From Bradyrhizobium huanghuaihaiense (GTDB lineage: Bacteria > Pseudomonadota > Alphaproteobacteria > Rhizobiales > Xanthobacteraceae), in assembly GCF_007830635.1 (NCBI RefSeq), contig NZ_VLLA01000002.1:372001-436000 (forward strand): DNA of 64,000 bases, read 5' to 3'. The notes below the pieces were generated by a model. That model searched no databases. It was not told where the DNA came from and worked only from the letters and a program-made list of their open reading frames with translations. Both the position numbers and the translations under genes were made by a program. Below are positions 19,679-27,295 of the stretch, in pieces (position 1 is the stretch's first letter; each line of letters begins with the position of its first letter).

Positions 19679-21073
19679 ATGGCCAATGCGCAGCTTCAAT
19701 CCGTGCTCGACCACATCGACAAGGATTTTGACAACAGCCTGGAGCGTCTGTTCTCGCTGTTGCGGATCAAGTCGATCTCCGCGGATCCGGCCTTTGCGGC
19801 CGATTGCAAGGCGGCGGCCGAGCATCTCGCCAAGGATATCGCCAGCCTCGGCGTCGCCACCGAAGTGCGCCCCACTGCCGGCCATCCCGCTATCGTCGGC
19901 AAGACCAAGGCGGGCGGACGGCCGCATGTGATCTTCTACGGCCATTACGACGTGCAGCCGGTCGATCCGGAAAATCTCTGGCACCGTCCGCCGTTCGAGC
20001 CCGTGGTCACCGACCACGCCGACGGCCGCAAGATCATCGTCGCCCGCGGCGCCGAGGACGACAAGGGCCAGGTCATGACCTTCGTCGAAGCCTGCCGCGC
20101 CTGGAAGAAGGTGACGGGCTCGCTGCCGATCGACGTCACCTTCCTGATCGAAGGCGAGGAGGAGGTCGGCTCGAAGAATTTCGTGCCCTTCATCGAGGCC
20201 AACAAGGACGAGTTCAAGGCCGACTACGTGCTGGTCTGCGACACCGGCATGTGGGACCGCAACACGCCCGCGATCACGACCTCGCTGCGCGGCCTGCTCT
20301 ACGAAGAGCTGAAGATCACCGCCGCCAACCGCGATCTGCATTCCGGCGTGTTCGGCGGCAGCGCGATGAATCCGATCCGGGTGCTCACCAAGATTCTCGG
20401 CGGCCTGTTCGACGACGACAACCGCATCACCATTCCCGGCTTCTATGACGGGGTGAAGGATCTGCCGCCCGACATCCTGGAGCAGTGGAAGAAGCTCAAC
20501 CTGACGCCGGAGATGTTCTTGAAGCCGATCGGCCTGTCGATCCCGGCCGGCGAGAAGGGCCGGTTGCTGATCGAGCAGGCCTCCTCGCGTCCGACCTGCG
20601 ACGTCAACGGCATCTGGGGCGGCTACATCGGCGAGGGCTCCAAGACGGTGATCCCCTCGCATGCATCCGCCAAGGTCTCGTTCCGCCTGGTCGAAGGGCA
20701 GGATCCCGCAAAGATCCGCAAGGCCTTCCGCGACTATGTGACGGCGCGCCTTCCCGGCGACTGCAAGGTCGAGTTCGGCGACCACTCCGCCGCGCCCGCG
20801 GTCGCGCTCGACTGGAACATGAAGCCGCTCGCCGCCGCCAGCAAGGCGCTGGCGGAGGAATGGGGCAAGGAGACCGTGCTGATGGGCTCCGGCGCCTCGA
20901 TCCCGATCGTCGCCGACTTCAAGCGTACGCTTGGCCTCGACTCGCTGCTGGTCGGCTTCGGCCTCGACGACGACAACATCCATTCGCCGAACGAGAAGTA
21001 CGACCTCCGCAGCTTCCAGAAGGGCATCCGCTCCTGGGCCCGGATTCTCGCAGCGCTCGCGGAGGTGAAGTAA
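19679..21073 (+). CDS. M20-family metallopeptidase (dipeptidase-like)
   Basis: 464 aa. All five di-zinc ligand motifs of M20 enzymes are present: YGHYDVQP, the bridging Asp and Glu in EDDKGQ and EGEEEVGS, VCDTG and DDDNIHSPNEKY. A dimerisation (lid) domain lies between, with its HSGVFGG motif. This subfamily includes carnosine-type dipeptidases and acyl-amino-acid hydrolases; exact substrate not deducible. Cytosolic, no signal peptide. It is 24 bp after the GT87 gene, so it may be cotranscribed, though functions do not match. Confidence 0.92.
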   Translation: MANAQLQSVLDHIDKDFDNSLERLFSLLRIKSISADPAFAADCKAAAEHLAKDIASLGVATEVRPTAGHPAIVGKTKAGGRPHVIFYGHYDVQPVDPENLWHRPPFEPVVTDHADGRKIIVARGAEDDKGQVMTFVEACRAWKKVTGSLPIDVTFLIEGEEEVGSKNFVPFIEANKDEFKADYVLVCDTGMWDRNTPAITTSLRGLLYEELKITAANRDLHSGVFGGSAMNPIRVLTKILGGLFDDDNRITIPGFYDGVKDLPPDILEQWKKLNLTPEMFLKPIGLSIPAGEKGRLLIEQASSRPTCDVNGIWGGYIGEGSKTVIPSHASAKVSFRLVEGQDPAKIRKAFRDYVTARLPGDCKVEFGDHSAAPAVALDWNMKPLAAASKALAEEWGKETVLMGSGASIPIVADFKRTLGLDSLLVGFGLDDDNIHSPNEKYDLRSFQKGIRSWARILAALAEVK

Positions 21074-21098
21074 GCACGGTGCCGTAGGCACCAGTGCC

Positions 21099-21187
21099 GT
21101 AGGGTGGGCAAAGCGCAGCGTGCCCACCACTTCCCAAATGAGCTGCAAGATCGTGGGCACGGCGCTGCGCGCCTTTGCCCACCCTAC
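21099..21187. repeat. Palindromic repeat family A, copy 2
   Basis: Same bounds as at 1968-2057 (GTAGGGTGGGCAAAGCGC ... GCCTTTGCCCACCCTAC), same orientation. Sits right after the M20 peptidase gene. Confidence 0.85.
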
Positions 21188-21200
21188 GAGACCTCTCCTC

Positions 21201-21279
21201 GTCATTGCGAGCGCAGCGAAGCAATCCAGAAATCCCTCCGCGGAGACAGTCTGGATTGCTTCGCTGCGCTCGCAATGAC
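21201..21279. repeat. Palindromic repeat family B, copy 1
   Basis: Arms GTCATTGCGAGCGCAGCGAA and its reverse complement enclose a short centre around CTCCGCGGAG. A second copy is at 30284-30361. Stacked directly after a family A copy. Confidence 0.85.
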
Positions 21280-21304
21280 GGGGCAGGCGACCGGCCAAAA
21301 ATAA

Positions 21305-21332
21305 AAACGCCGCCCGGAATTGGGCGGCGTTT
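21305..21332. terminator. Bidirectional rho-independent terminator
   Basis: AAACGCCGCCC and GGGCGGCGTTT form a perfect 11-bp stem with a 6-nt loop, with an A-run on the left and T-run on the right. It lies between the convergent M20 peptidase and class II aldolase genes and can serve both. Confidence 0.85.
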
Positions 21333-21389
21333 CATTCCAAAAGGCGTAGAGGTTCGTTGAGCGCTACCCTACACCAAATCCGGAAAATC

Positions 21390-22169
21390 TCAAGACCGGT
21401 AGCCGGGATTGACGCGGTCGAGCTTGCGCAGCAGCGGCGGCCACACGAGGTTGTTGGCGCGCAGCTCGGCGCGGTCGCGGTTCGCGAGCAGCTCGGTGTT
21501 CTTCTCGATTGCGATCTCCTCGACCGGATATACCGGCGTGCCCAGCGCGCGCGTCCGCACCTGCATCGAGCAGGCGCGCTCGAGGTGATACATACGCTCG
21601 AAGGCGGAGGCGACCGAGCGGCCGACCGTCAGCGTGCCGTGGTTGCGCAGGAGCATGTGGTTGTGGTCGCCGAGGTCCTTCTGCAGCCGCGGCCGCTCCT
21701 CGTGATCAAGCGCGATGCCTTCATAGTCGTGATAGGCGAGGTCGTGGGTGACGAGCTGCGCGGTCTGGTTCAGCGGCAGCAGGCCTTCCGCGCTGCTCGA
21801 CACCGCGGTGCCGTCGAGGGTGTGGAGATGCAGCACGCAGATCGCGTCCTCGCGTACCTCGTGGATCGCCGAATGGATGGTGAAGCCGGCCGGATTGATG
21901 CTGTACTCGCTCTCGGAGAGCTGGTTGCCGTGCAAATCGACCTTGACGAGGCTCGAGGCCGTGATCTCCTCGAACATCAGCCCGTAGGGGTTGATGAGGA
22001 AGTGATGGTCGGGGCCGGGCACGCGCGCGGAGATGTGGGTGTCGACCAGATCGTCCCAGCCGTACAGCGCGACGAGGCGATAGCAGGCGGCGAGATTGAC
22101 CCGTTGCTGCCACTCGGCCTCCGTCATGTTGGAGGGCATTTCCCTCAGGCGGGCTTCTGCTGGTGACAT
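21390..22169 (-). CDS. Class II aldolase/adducin family protein
   Basis: 259 aa. Zinc ligands of the fuculose-1-phosphate-aldolase fold are visible: HLHT (about residues 110-113) and the third His in RNHGTLTVG. THISARVPG near residue 44 and the ENNNLVWPP-like tail (RANNLVWPP) are typical of the decarboxylase/aldolase relatives widespread in rhizobia. No sugar-phosphate pathway neighbour is present, so substrate is open. Confidence 0.9.
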   Translation of the reverse strand: MSPAEARLREMPSNMTEAEWQQRVNLAACYRLVALYGWDDLVDTHISARVPGPDHHFLINPYGLMFEEITASSLVKVDLHGNQLSESEYSINPAGFTIHSAIHEVREDAICVLHLHTLDGTAVSSSAEGLLPLNQTAQLVTHDLAYHDYEGIALDHEERPRLQKDLGDHNHMLLRNHGTLTVGRSVASAFERMYHLERACSMQVRTRALGTPVYPVEEIAIEKNTELLANRDRAELRANNLVWPPLLRKLDRVNPGYRS

Positions 22170-22259
22170 GGCAATTCTCTCCGAACCTCGTTGTTGCGGA
22201 GCGAGAGCCTAGACTTGGGTGAGGCTGGCAGCAAGGCGCCCAAAGCGCGGCAGTTCAGC

Positions 22260-22362
22260 GTAGCCCGCATGCTTGTCCGCCGTAGCTCGAAGAGCGAAGG
22301 CGGAAGCGATATGCGGGGTCGCCCAAGAAGGTCCCGGATGTCGCTTTGCTCATCCGGGCTAC
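22260..22362. repeat. Palindromic repeat (GTAGCCCG ... CGGGCTAC)
   Basis: GTAGCCCGCAT at the left and CATCCGGGCTAC at the right, with CCCGGATGTCGCTT/AAGCGATATGCGGGG inner parts. Another dispersed intergenic palindrome family, single copy here. Confidence 0.7.
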
Positions 22363-22400
22363 GGGACTGTCCCGAATTTCGGAACTGCAGGAGAAGAATC

Positions 22401-24050
22401 TTACGGCGCGGGGATCGAGAGCAGGCTGGAAATGCTGCGGCCGCGGATGTCGTAGACGCGGGCGAACACCACGTCGTCGCGCTTGATCTCGACCATGACG
22501 GGCGCGGTGAGGCCCTTGCAGTAGAACTCGCCGAGCGTCATGGCGAAATCGGCCGCATTGGAATCCCAGCCGATGGTGAAGTCGGGCCCGAGCGCGACCT
22601 GCGCCGGACGCTGCGGACCGCACACGGCGACCTTCCATTTGCGATTGACGGGCGGAACTTCCTGGCGCTCGACCAGCTGCTCGCGCAGCTCGTCCGAGGC
22701 CTGCTTCAGCGCGAGGCCCCAATAGTCCAGCATGAAGCGGTCGTCGGCGGCGCGCACGGTGCCGGCGATGTGGTTGAAGTGGGTGTACTGGTAGGGGTGC
22801 AGCCGGATCATCTCGGCGAGCGAGAGAGCGAGGCCGAAGCAGAAGGTCGCGAGCACGACCGGCTGCCAGGTGCGGTGGTTGGCGCGCAGGCGCTCCATGC
22901 TCCAGGCGAAGGCGACGCCGCCCAGCACCGCCATCGGCGGGATCACGAAGACGAAATGGCGGATGCCGTTGTAGAGCGCGGGACGCTTCACCATCGCGAT
23001 CGCGAGCGGCAGGGTCGCAGCCAGCGTCAGCATCAGGAGAATGGTCTTGCGGCGGGCCGGAACGTCGCCGCGCGGCAGCAGCGCGAAGGTGCTGACCACG
23101 GCGCCGCCCATCAGCACCAGCATCACCTCTGGCAGCTGCAGCGCGAACAGCGTCGGCAGGTAGGACCAGGGCATGTCGGGCACGGACACGATCGCGCCGT
23201 CGAACATCTCCTTCCACGGCTTCTCGAAGAAGTGCGAGAAGTAGGTCAGCGCCTCGAACGGATTGCCGGGCTCCATGATCGACCACGGCCAGATCAGCCC
23301 CATCACGAGATAGCCGACCACGAGACCGGGCAGCAGCACATAGACGACATGGGCGATGCGGCGGACCGATTCGCGCAGGCCCTCGGTGCGCAGTTCCTCC
23401 AGGAACAGCGGGATGAAACCGAGGATGGCGTAGACCAGTGCGAGCCCGCCGAGAACGCGGCAGCCGAGCGAAAGACCGGCTCCTAAGCCGACGATGAGGA
23501 TCGTGCGCGGCGAAGGCTGCGGATATTCCTCGGCGAGCCGGACCAGGCCCAGCATCAGGATGATCATGGCCACCGCGAAGGGCGCATCCTTCGGGTTCAT
23601 GAACATGTGGCCGTAGAAGATCGGGCACAGCGCGAGCAGCAGGAGCGAAGCAAGACCCGCGAGGGGGCCGCCGACGCGGCGGCCGAGCCGCCAGGTCACC
23701 GCAAGTCCGACCACCCCGACGATCGCTCCGACCAGGCGGCGCGTCTCGAACAGCTCGAGCGGGAGCACCTTGTGCAGGAGAGCCGCGACCATGTCGAAGC
23801 CGCCGCCATACATGTAGAGATTGGCGAAGGAGAGCGCCGCAGTGTCCTTGAAGCCGGAACCGAACATGCGCAGCAACAGGTCGGCATATTCAGCGTGGGT
23901 GTAATCGTCCCAGCCGAGCCCGTAGTCGCGGAAGGTCAAGCCTGCAATCACGGCGACCGCGGCCAGCACCAGCATGGCGAGATCCTCGCAAGTCCGTTCG
24001 ACCGAGCGCCGCAGAGGCGTGTCGATCGCCGAAGTCGTGATGGATGTCAT
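22401..24050 (-). CDS. GT39/ArnT-like membrane glycosyltransferase
   Basis: 549 aa, about 10-12 membrane helices. The first loop holds DYGLGWDDYTHAEYADLL (about residues 42-59) with the acidic pair used as catalytic base in GT-C enzymes, and MNPKDAPFAVAM is conserved in dolichyl/undecaprenyl-phosphate mannosyl- or arabinosyltransferase relatives. A soluble C-terminal domain of about 130 residues follows. Acceptor unknown; likely acts on cell-envelope glycans on the periplasmic face. Confidence 0.8.
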   Translation of the reverse strand: MTSITTSAIDTPLRRSVERTCEDLAMLVLAAVAVIAGLTFRDYGLGWDDYTHAEYADLLLRMFGSGFKDTAALSFANLYMYGGGFDMVAALLHKVLPLELFETRRLVGAIVGVVGLAVTWRLGRRVGGPLAGLASLLLLALCPIFYGHMFMNPKDAPFAVAMIILMLGLVRLAEEYPQPSPRTILIVGLGAGLSLGCRVLGGLALVYAILGFIPLFLEELRTEGLRESVRRIAHVVYVLLPGLVVGYLVMGLIWPWSIMEPGNPFEALTYFSHFFEKPWKEMFDGAIVSVPDMPWSYLPTLFALQLPEVMLVLMGGAVVSTFALLPRGDVPARRKTILLMLTLAATLPLAIAMVKRPALYNGIRHFVFVIPPMAVLGGVAFAWSMERLRANHRTWQPVVLATFCFGLALSLAEMIRLHPYQYTHFNHIAGTVRAADDRFMLDYWGLALKQASDELREQLVERQEVPPVNRKWKVAVCGPQRPAQVALGPDFTIGWDSNAADFAMTLGEFYCKGLTAPVMVEIKRDDVVFARVYDIRGRSISSLLSIPAP

Positions 24051-24353
24051 GGCTATTGGTGACCCGGAATCCCCTCTTGGCCCAGCTGGTGCGCGCGGGC
24101 CACTTCCCCGGTCTCCCTATAGCGCAGTTCCATTACCAAGTAATTGGGCATTATGGCTAAATTCCTGATGCGACGCAGCAAATCCTTGCAACCGGGAGCT
24201 TCCCAACAGTAGCGAGCCGTAGCTGAAGGGAATGTGAATAAGTCCCTGATTTCCTTCTCTTTAGGAACGCCGACCACAATTCACGGTTGGCGTGGAACGC
24301 CGTATGACGGTATCGTGGCGTGACGGGTGTCGCGTGTGGATGCGCGGCCGGGG
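24051..24353. other. 303-bp divergent intergenic region
   Basis: Between the GT39 gene (leftwards) and the Pro-rich membrane protein (rightwards). I see no repeat and no convincing small gene; it presumably carries both promoters. Confidence 0.4.
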
Positions 24354-25229
24354 ATGAGTTCGATGAGCTTGGCAATGTTGATCGTGGGGATTGTCGCCGT
24401 GGTGGCGGGCCTCCTTGCGATCCTGTTTGGCTTCACCGTGAGGGAATTCAGCCTCGGCAGCACTCTCATAATCTCCGGCACGATCGGCGTCTGCTCCGGG
24501 ATGTTACTGGCCGGCCTGCACCTGGTGCTGCTGGAGCTGAAGGGCATCGCCCGGCGGCTCGCCGGCGCACCGTCCGAGGTTCGGGTCAGGCCCGTGCTGC
24601 CGGGCCTCGCGGTGCCGGGCGCGGCTGCGTCCGAGCCGATGCCTGCTCCGGCCATGCGGGCCGAGCCGACGCCTCCGCCATCGCCGGCAACGGCGCCGCC
24701 ATGGCTGGGCGAAGCGCCGGCGCGGGAGCGTCCGCGCGCCGAGCAGCCGCCGGAGCCGGTCGCACCGACGCCTCCTGCGGCGCCGGAACCGCCGCGCCGT
24801 CGCAACCTGATGTTCGCCTCGACCTCACGCAAGGAGCGCGAGCGCGCGGAGGCCAAGGCCGTCGAGGGGGCGCCGCCGACTGCAGAGCCCGCAGCACCTG
24901 CCGCGCCGGACACCCCGCCTGCGAGCTTCGACGACGCCTGGCCGAAGCCGGATCGCATGCGCCCGCCGGAACCGCCGGCTGCCGCACGCCGTCCGCCCCC
25001 GCCACCGCGCTCGCCCTCGACCTTCACCGAGGCTCCCCCGCCGCCGCCTGCACCCGAACCGGAGCCGGCGGCCGAACAGTCGCCTGTGACGGTGCTCAAA
25101 TCCGGTATCGTCGACGGCATGGCCTATTCGCTCTATTCCGACGGCTCGATCGAGGCGCAAATGCCGGAAGGCATGATGCGCTTTGCCTCGATCGACGAGT
25201 TGCGCGCGCATCTCGATCAGCGGTCCTGA
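24354..25229 (+). CDS. Membrane-anchored Pro/Ala-rich protein with conserved C-terminal domain
   Basis: 291 aa. Two hydrophobic segments near the N-terminus (about residues 5-26 and 36-60) are followed by a 150-residue disordered linker dominated by P, A and E, then a compact C-terminus (VLKSGIVDGMAYSLYSDGSI ... FASIDELRAHL). The C-terminal piece is, to my memory, conserved across Bradyrhizobiaceae without known function. In-frame starts at GTG 24327, ATG 24354 and ATG 24363 are all possible. Confidence 0.7.
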   Translation: MSSMSLAMLIVGIVAVVAGLLAILFGFTVREFSLGSTLIISGTIGVCSGMLLAGLHLVLLELKGIARRLAGAPSEVRVRPVLPGLAVPGAAASEPMPAPAMRAEPTPPPSPATAPPWLGEAPARERPRAEQPPEPVAPTPPAAPEPPRRRNLMFASTSRKERERAEAKAVEGAPPTAEPAAPAAPDTPPASFDDAWPKPDRMRPPEPPAAARRPPPPPRSPSTFTEAPPPPPAPEPEPAAEQSPVTVLKSGIVDGMAYSLYSDGSIEAQMPEGMMRFASIDELRAHLDQRS

Positions 25230-25400
25230 GACCTGAGGTACGCAAGTCCGGGCTACGCAAGTAAAGCGCGACCGTTCTTGTCACGTCGCCAGTCGTCAGC
25301 TCATATTCGCCAGTTGTCGTATTTTCGCCGAACGTATTGTTGACACGGAATACTTTGGCGTCGTCAATCCCGCGCGGCGCAACAGGGAAGGGGCAAGCCC

Positions 25401-25820
25401 ATGTCGGATGCCGGGACTAAGAATTTCATCGAGCTGACGGCGAGCATCGTGTCGGCCTATCTCGGTAACAATCCGACGCCGGCCGCCGAGATTCCGAACC
25501 TGATCAGCCAGGTGCACGGCGCCCTGGTGCGGGTCTCGACGGGCCGCACCGAGGCGGCGCCGCTCGAGCCGGCAAAGCCGGCTGTGTCGCTGAAGAAGTC
25601 GATCGCGCCCGACTATCTCGTCTGCCTGGAAGACGGCAAGCGCTTCAAGTCGCTGAAGCGCCATCTGCGCACGCAGTACAACATGACGCCGGAGCAGTAT
25701 CGCGAGAAATGGGGCCTGCCGGCCGACTATCCCATGGTCGCGCCGAACTACGCGGTGGCGCGCTCGCAGCTGGCCAAGCAGATGGGCCTGGGACAGCAGC
25801 AGCGGAAGAAGGGGAAGTAG
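25401..25820 (+). CDS. MucR/Ros-family transcriptional regulator with altered zinc finger
   Basis: 139 aa. Full MucR layout: N-terminal helical oligomerisation part (FIELTASIVSAYLGNNPTP) and C-terminal zinc-finger domain ending MTPEQYREKWGLPADYPMVAPNYA. Family members are H-NS-like repressors governing exopolysaccharide, motility and symbiosis. The finger reads C75-x2-D78-x9-H88, and the positions of the fourth ligand (His-His or His-Tyr in relatives) are Gln92-Tyr93, so the classical Cys2His2 set is incomplete. An upstream TTGACA (25339) may belong to its promoter. Confidence 0.92.
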   Translation: MSDAGTKNFIELTASIVSAYLGNNPTPAAEIPNLISQVHGALVRVSTGRTEAAPLEPAKPAVSLKKSIAPDYLVCLEDGKRFKSLKRHLRTQYNMTPEQYREKWGLPADYPMVAPNYAVARSQLAKQMGLGQQQRKKGK

Positions 25821-25842
25821 TCCGTCCGCTCGGTCAGCTCTC

Positions 25843-25933
25843 GTAGGGTGGGCAAAGGCGCGCAGCGCCGTGCCCACCATCTTTCTTCAATCGCGCTGGA
25901 AACGTGGGCACGCTTCCGCTTTGCCCACCCTAC
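25843..25933. repeat. Palindromic repeat family A, copy 3 (inverted)
   Basis: Same ends as copies at 1968 and 21099, but the inner segment is in reverse orientation. Lies between the convergent mucR-like and sufE genes. Confidence 0.85.
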
Positions 25934-25943
25934 GGCAGCGGCG

Positions 25944-26372
25944 TCACGTCGCTTCCGCGAGCGCCTCTTTCGCATCCGTTTTGATGCGCTCGACCATCGA
26001 GCGCAGGCCGTTGGAGCGCTGCGGCGTCAGATGATCGCGGAAGCCGAACTCGTTGAACACGGCGATCGCGTCGGTCGCGAGGATTTCCTGCGGCGTGCGG
26101 CCGGAATAGAGCGCGAGCACGATCGCGACCAGCCCGCGCACGATATGGGCGTCGCTGTCGCCGCGATATTTCAGGATCGGCGCGCCATTGCTGCGGTCGA
26201 CCAGCTTCTGCAGCCAGACCTGGCTGACGCAGCCCCGCACCTTGTTCTCGGCGGAGTGCTCCGCCTCCGGCAGCGGTTCCAGGGTGCGGCCGAGCTCGAT
26301 GACATACCGGTAGCGGTCGTCCCACTCGTCCAGAATCTCGAAATTGTCCCTGATTTCGTCGATCGTCGTCAT
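25944..26372 (-). CDS. sufE: SufE-family cysteine desulfuration protein
   Basis: 142 aa. Accepts sulfane sulfur from SufS and stimulates it in Fe-S cluster assembly. The acceptor cysteine is Cys48 in VRGCVSQVW, and GRTPQEIL and FGFRDHLTPQRSNGL complete the family pattern. The suf operon itself is not in the window, so this may be the solitary sufE common in alphaproteobacteria. Confidence 0.93.
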   Translation of the reverse strand: MTTIDEIRDNFEILDEWDDRYRYVIELGRTLEPLPEAEHSAENKVRGCVSQVWLQKLVDRSNGAPILKYRGDSDAHIVRGLVAIVLALYSGRTPQEILATDAIAVFNEFGFRDHLTPQRSNGLRSMVERIKTDAKEALAEAT

Positions 26373-26440
26373 ATTGGCCCACGGTTCCGGTTAAGGCCAA
26401 TATAGGGACGCGAAGCCGTGAAATCGATAGGGTTTGGGCC

Positions 26441-26884
26441 CTAATTCGCTGCCTGAGGGCCGCGCCATTCCAGCGCGAGGTCGTCCTGGGTCAGGGTGTC
26501 GCGCGGTGCCTCGCTCGCGGCGGCGTCGCCTTCGCCGGCCATCGCGATCGAGCCGGTATGGTCGGGCGCCTTCTTATGGTCGTTCTTGGGGCCGTCGTTC
26601 TTGTCGTTGGTGATCTGCTCCTTCTTGTCGTTGATGATCTGATAGATCTTCTTCGCGCCGTCCTGTGCGCGCTGGCCGATGATGGTCGCGGCCTGGCCGC
26701 CGACCTCGCAGGCCGCCGGCTGGCGCTTGCAGAACTGGGTCATGTCGGAGACGGCCGCGGTCGCAGCCGAGACCGCATCGGCGGCACCGATCTGCGGCAG
26801 CTTCTCCGATTCGGGTGTCTTGTCCCTGGGCAGGAGCACCAGCACCAGCCCGAGCCAGAATGTGATGCGGAGCAGAAAGCGCAT
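26441..26884 (-). CDS. DUF5330 membrane-anchored protein
   Basis: 147 aa. One N-terminal hydrophobic segment (RFLLRITFWLGLVLVLLP) without a cleavage site, a conserved pair of cysteines (TQFCKRQPAAC, residues about 50-59), then a charged, Lys/Asp-rich low-complexity part (IINDKKEQITNDKNDG). This is the DUF5330 pattern of Rhizobiales; role unknown, probably periplasmic and anchored. Confidence 0.8.
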   Translation of the reverse strand: MRFLLRITFWLGLVLVLLPRDKTPESEKLPQIGAADAVSAATAAVSDMTQFCKRQPAACEVGGQAATIIGQRAQDGAKKIYQIINDKKEQITNDKNDGPKNDHKKAPDHTGSIAMAGEGDAAASEAPRDTLTQDDLALEWRGPQAAN

Positions 26885-27295
26885 CTTGTCGAACCTGTAC
26901 TTTAGATCCCGCCGCGGCGATCTCCGCGGGCTTGCGACCTAGCAACTCTCGATAAATCGCAAGTGATTGCCTTGAGCTTAATTCGCGGAAAATTGACGCA
27001 AAAATCTTCGCACGGCCCCGGTCTCGTAAATTTTCCATTGATGCTGCGGCCCGTGACCTTCCGGAGCCCGCGTATCCACCAATTCGAAACCATGCGGCGG
27101 ACGGTGAAACCCTGTGTTCACCATCCTCACCGAAGACGTCGTCAAATCGTCTAAAAAGCTCCGCGATGACACGGTGTCCGGCCGCGTGCCGCGTCGCCTT
27201 AGCACTCGTTTAAGGTCGCTCTGACAGGTTGGCTCAACGACAAGGAGGCGTTCCGGCGCGTCTTCTCAAGACGATTGAGCCGAAGCGCGAGACCC
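26885..27295. other. 411-bp divergent intergenic region
   Basis: Separates the DUF5330 gene from the sensor kinase gene. It is relatively AT-rich in its first third. Apart from the CtrA-like box at 27199-27213 no feature or small gene could be supported. Confidence 0.5.
27199..27213. promoter_or_regulatory. CtrA-like box upstream of sensor kinase
   Basis: TTAG-N7-TTAA, one base off the alphaproteobacterial CtrA consensus TTAA-N7-TTAA, 83 bp before the chosen kinase start. Confidence 0.35.

Noticed and set aside
21099-21279. CRISPR-like array from stacked repeats
   Set aside because: Repeats are palindromic elements of different families with no regular spacer; no cas genes.
25339-25370. Sigma-70 promoter for the MucR-like gene (TTGACA)
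   Set aside because: The -35 hexamer is perfect but no convincing -10 lies at 16-18 bp, so it is only mentioned in the gene entry.
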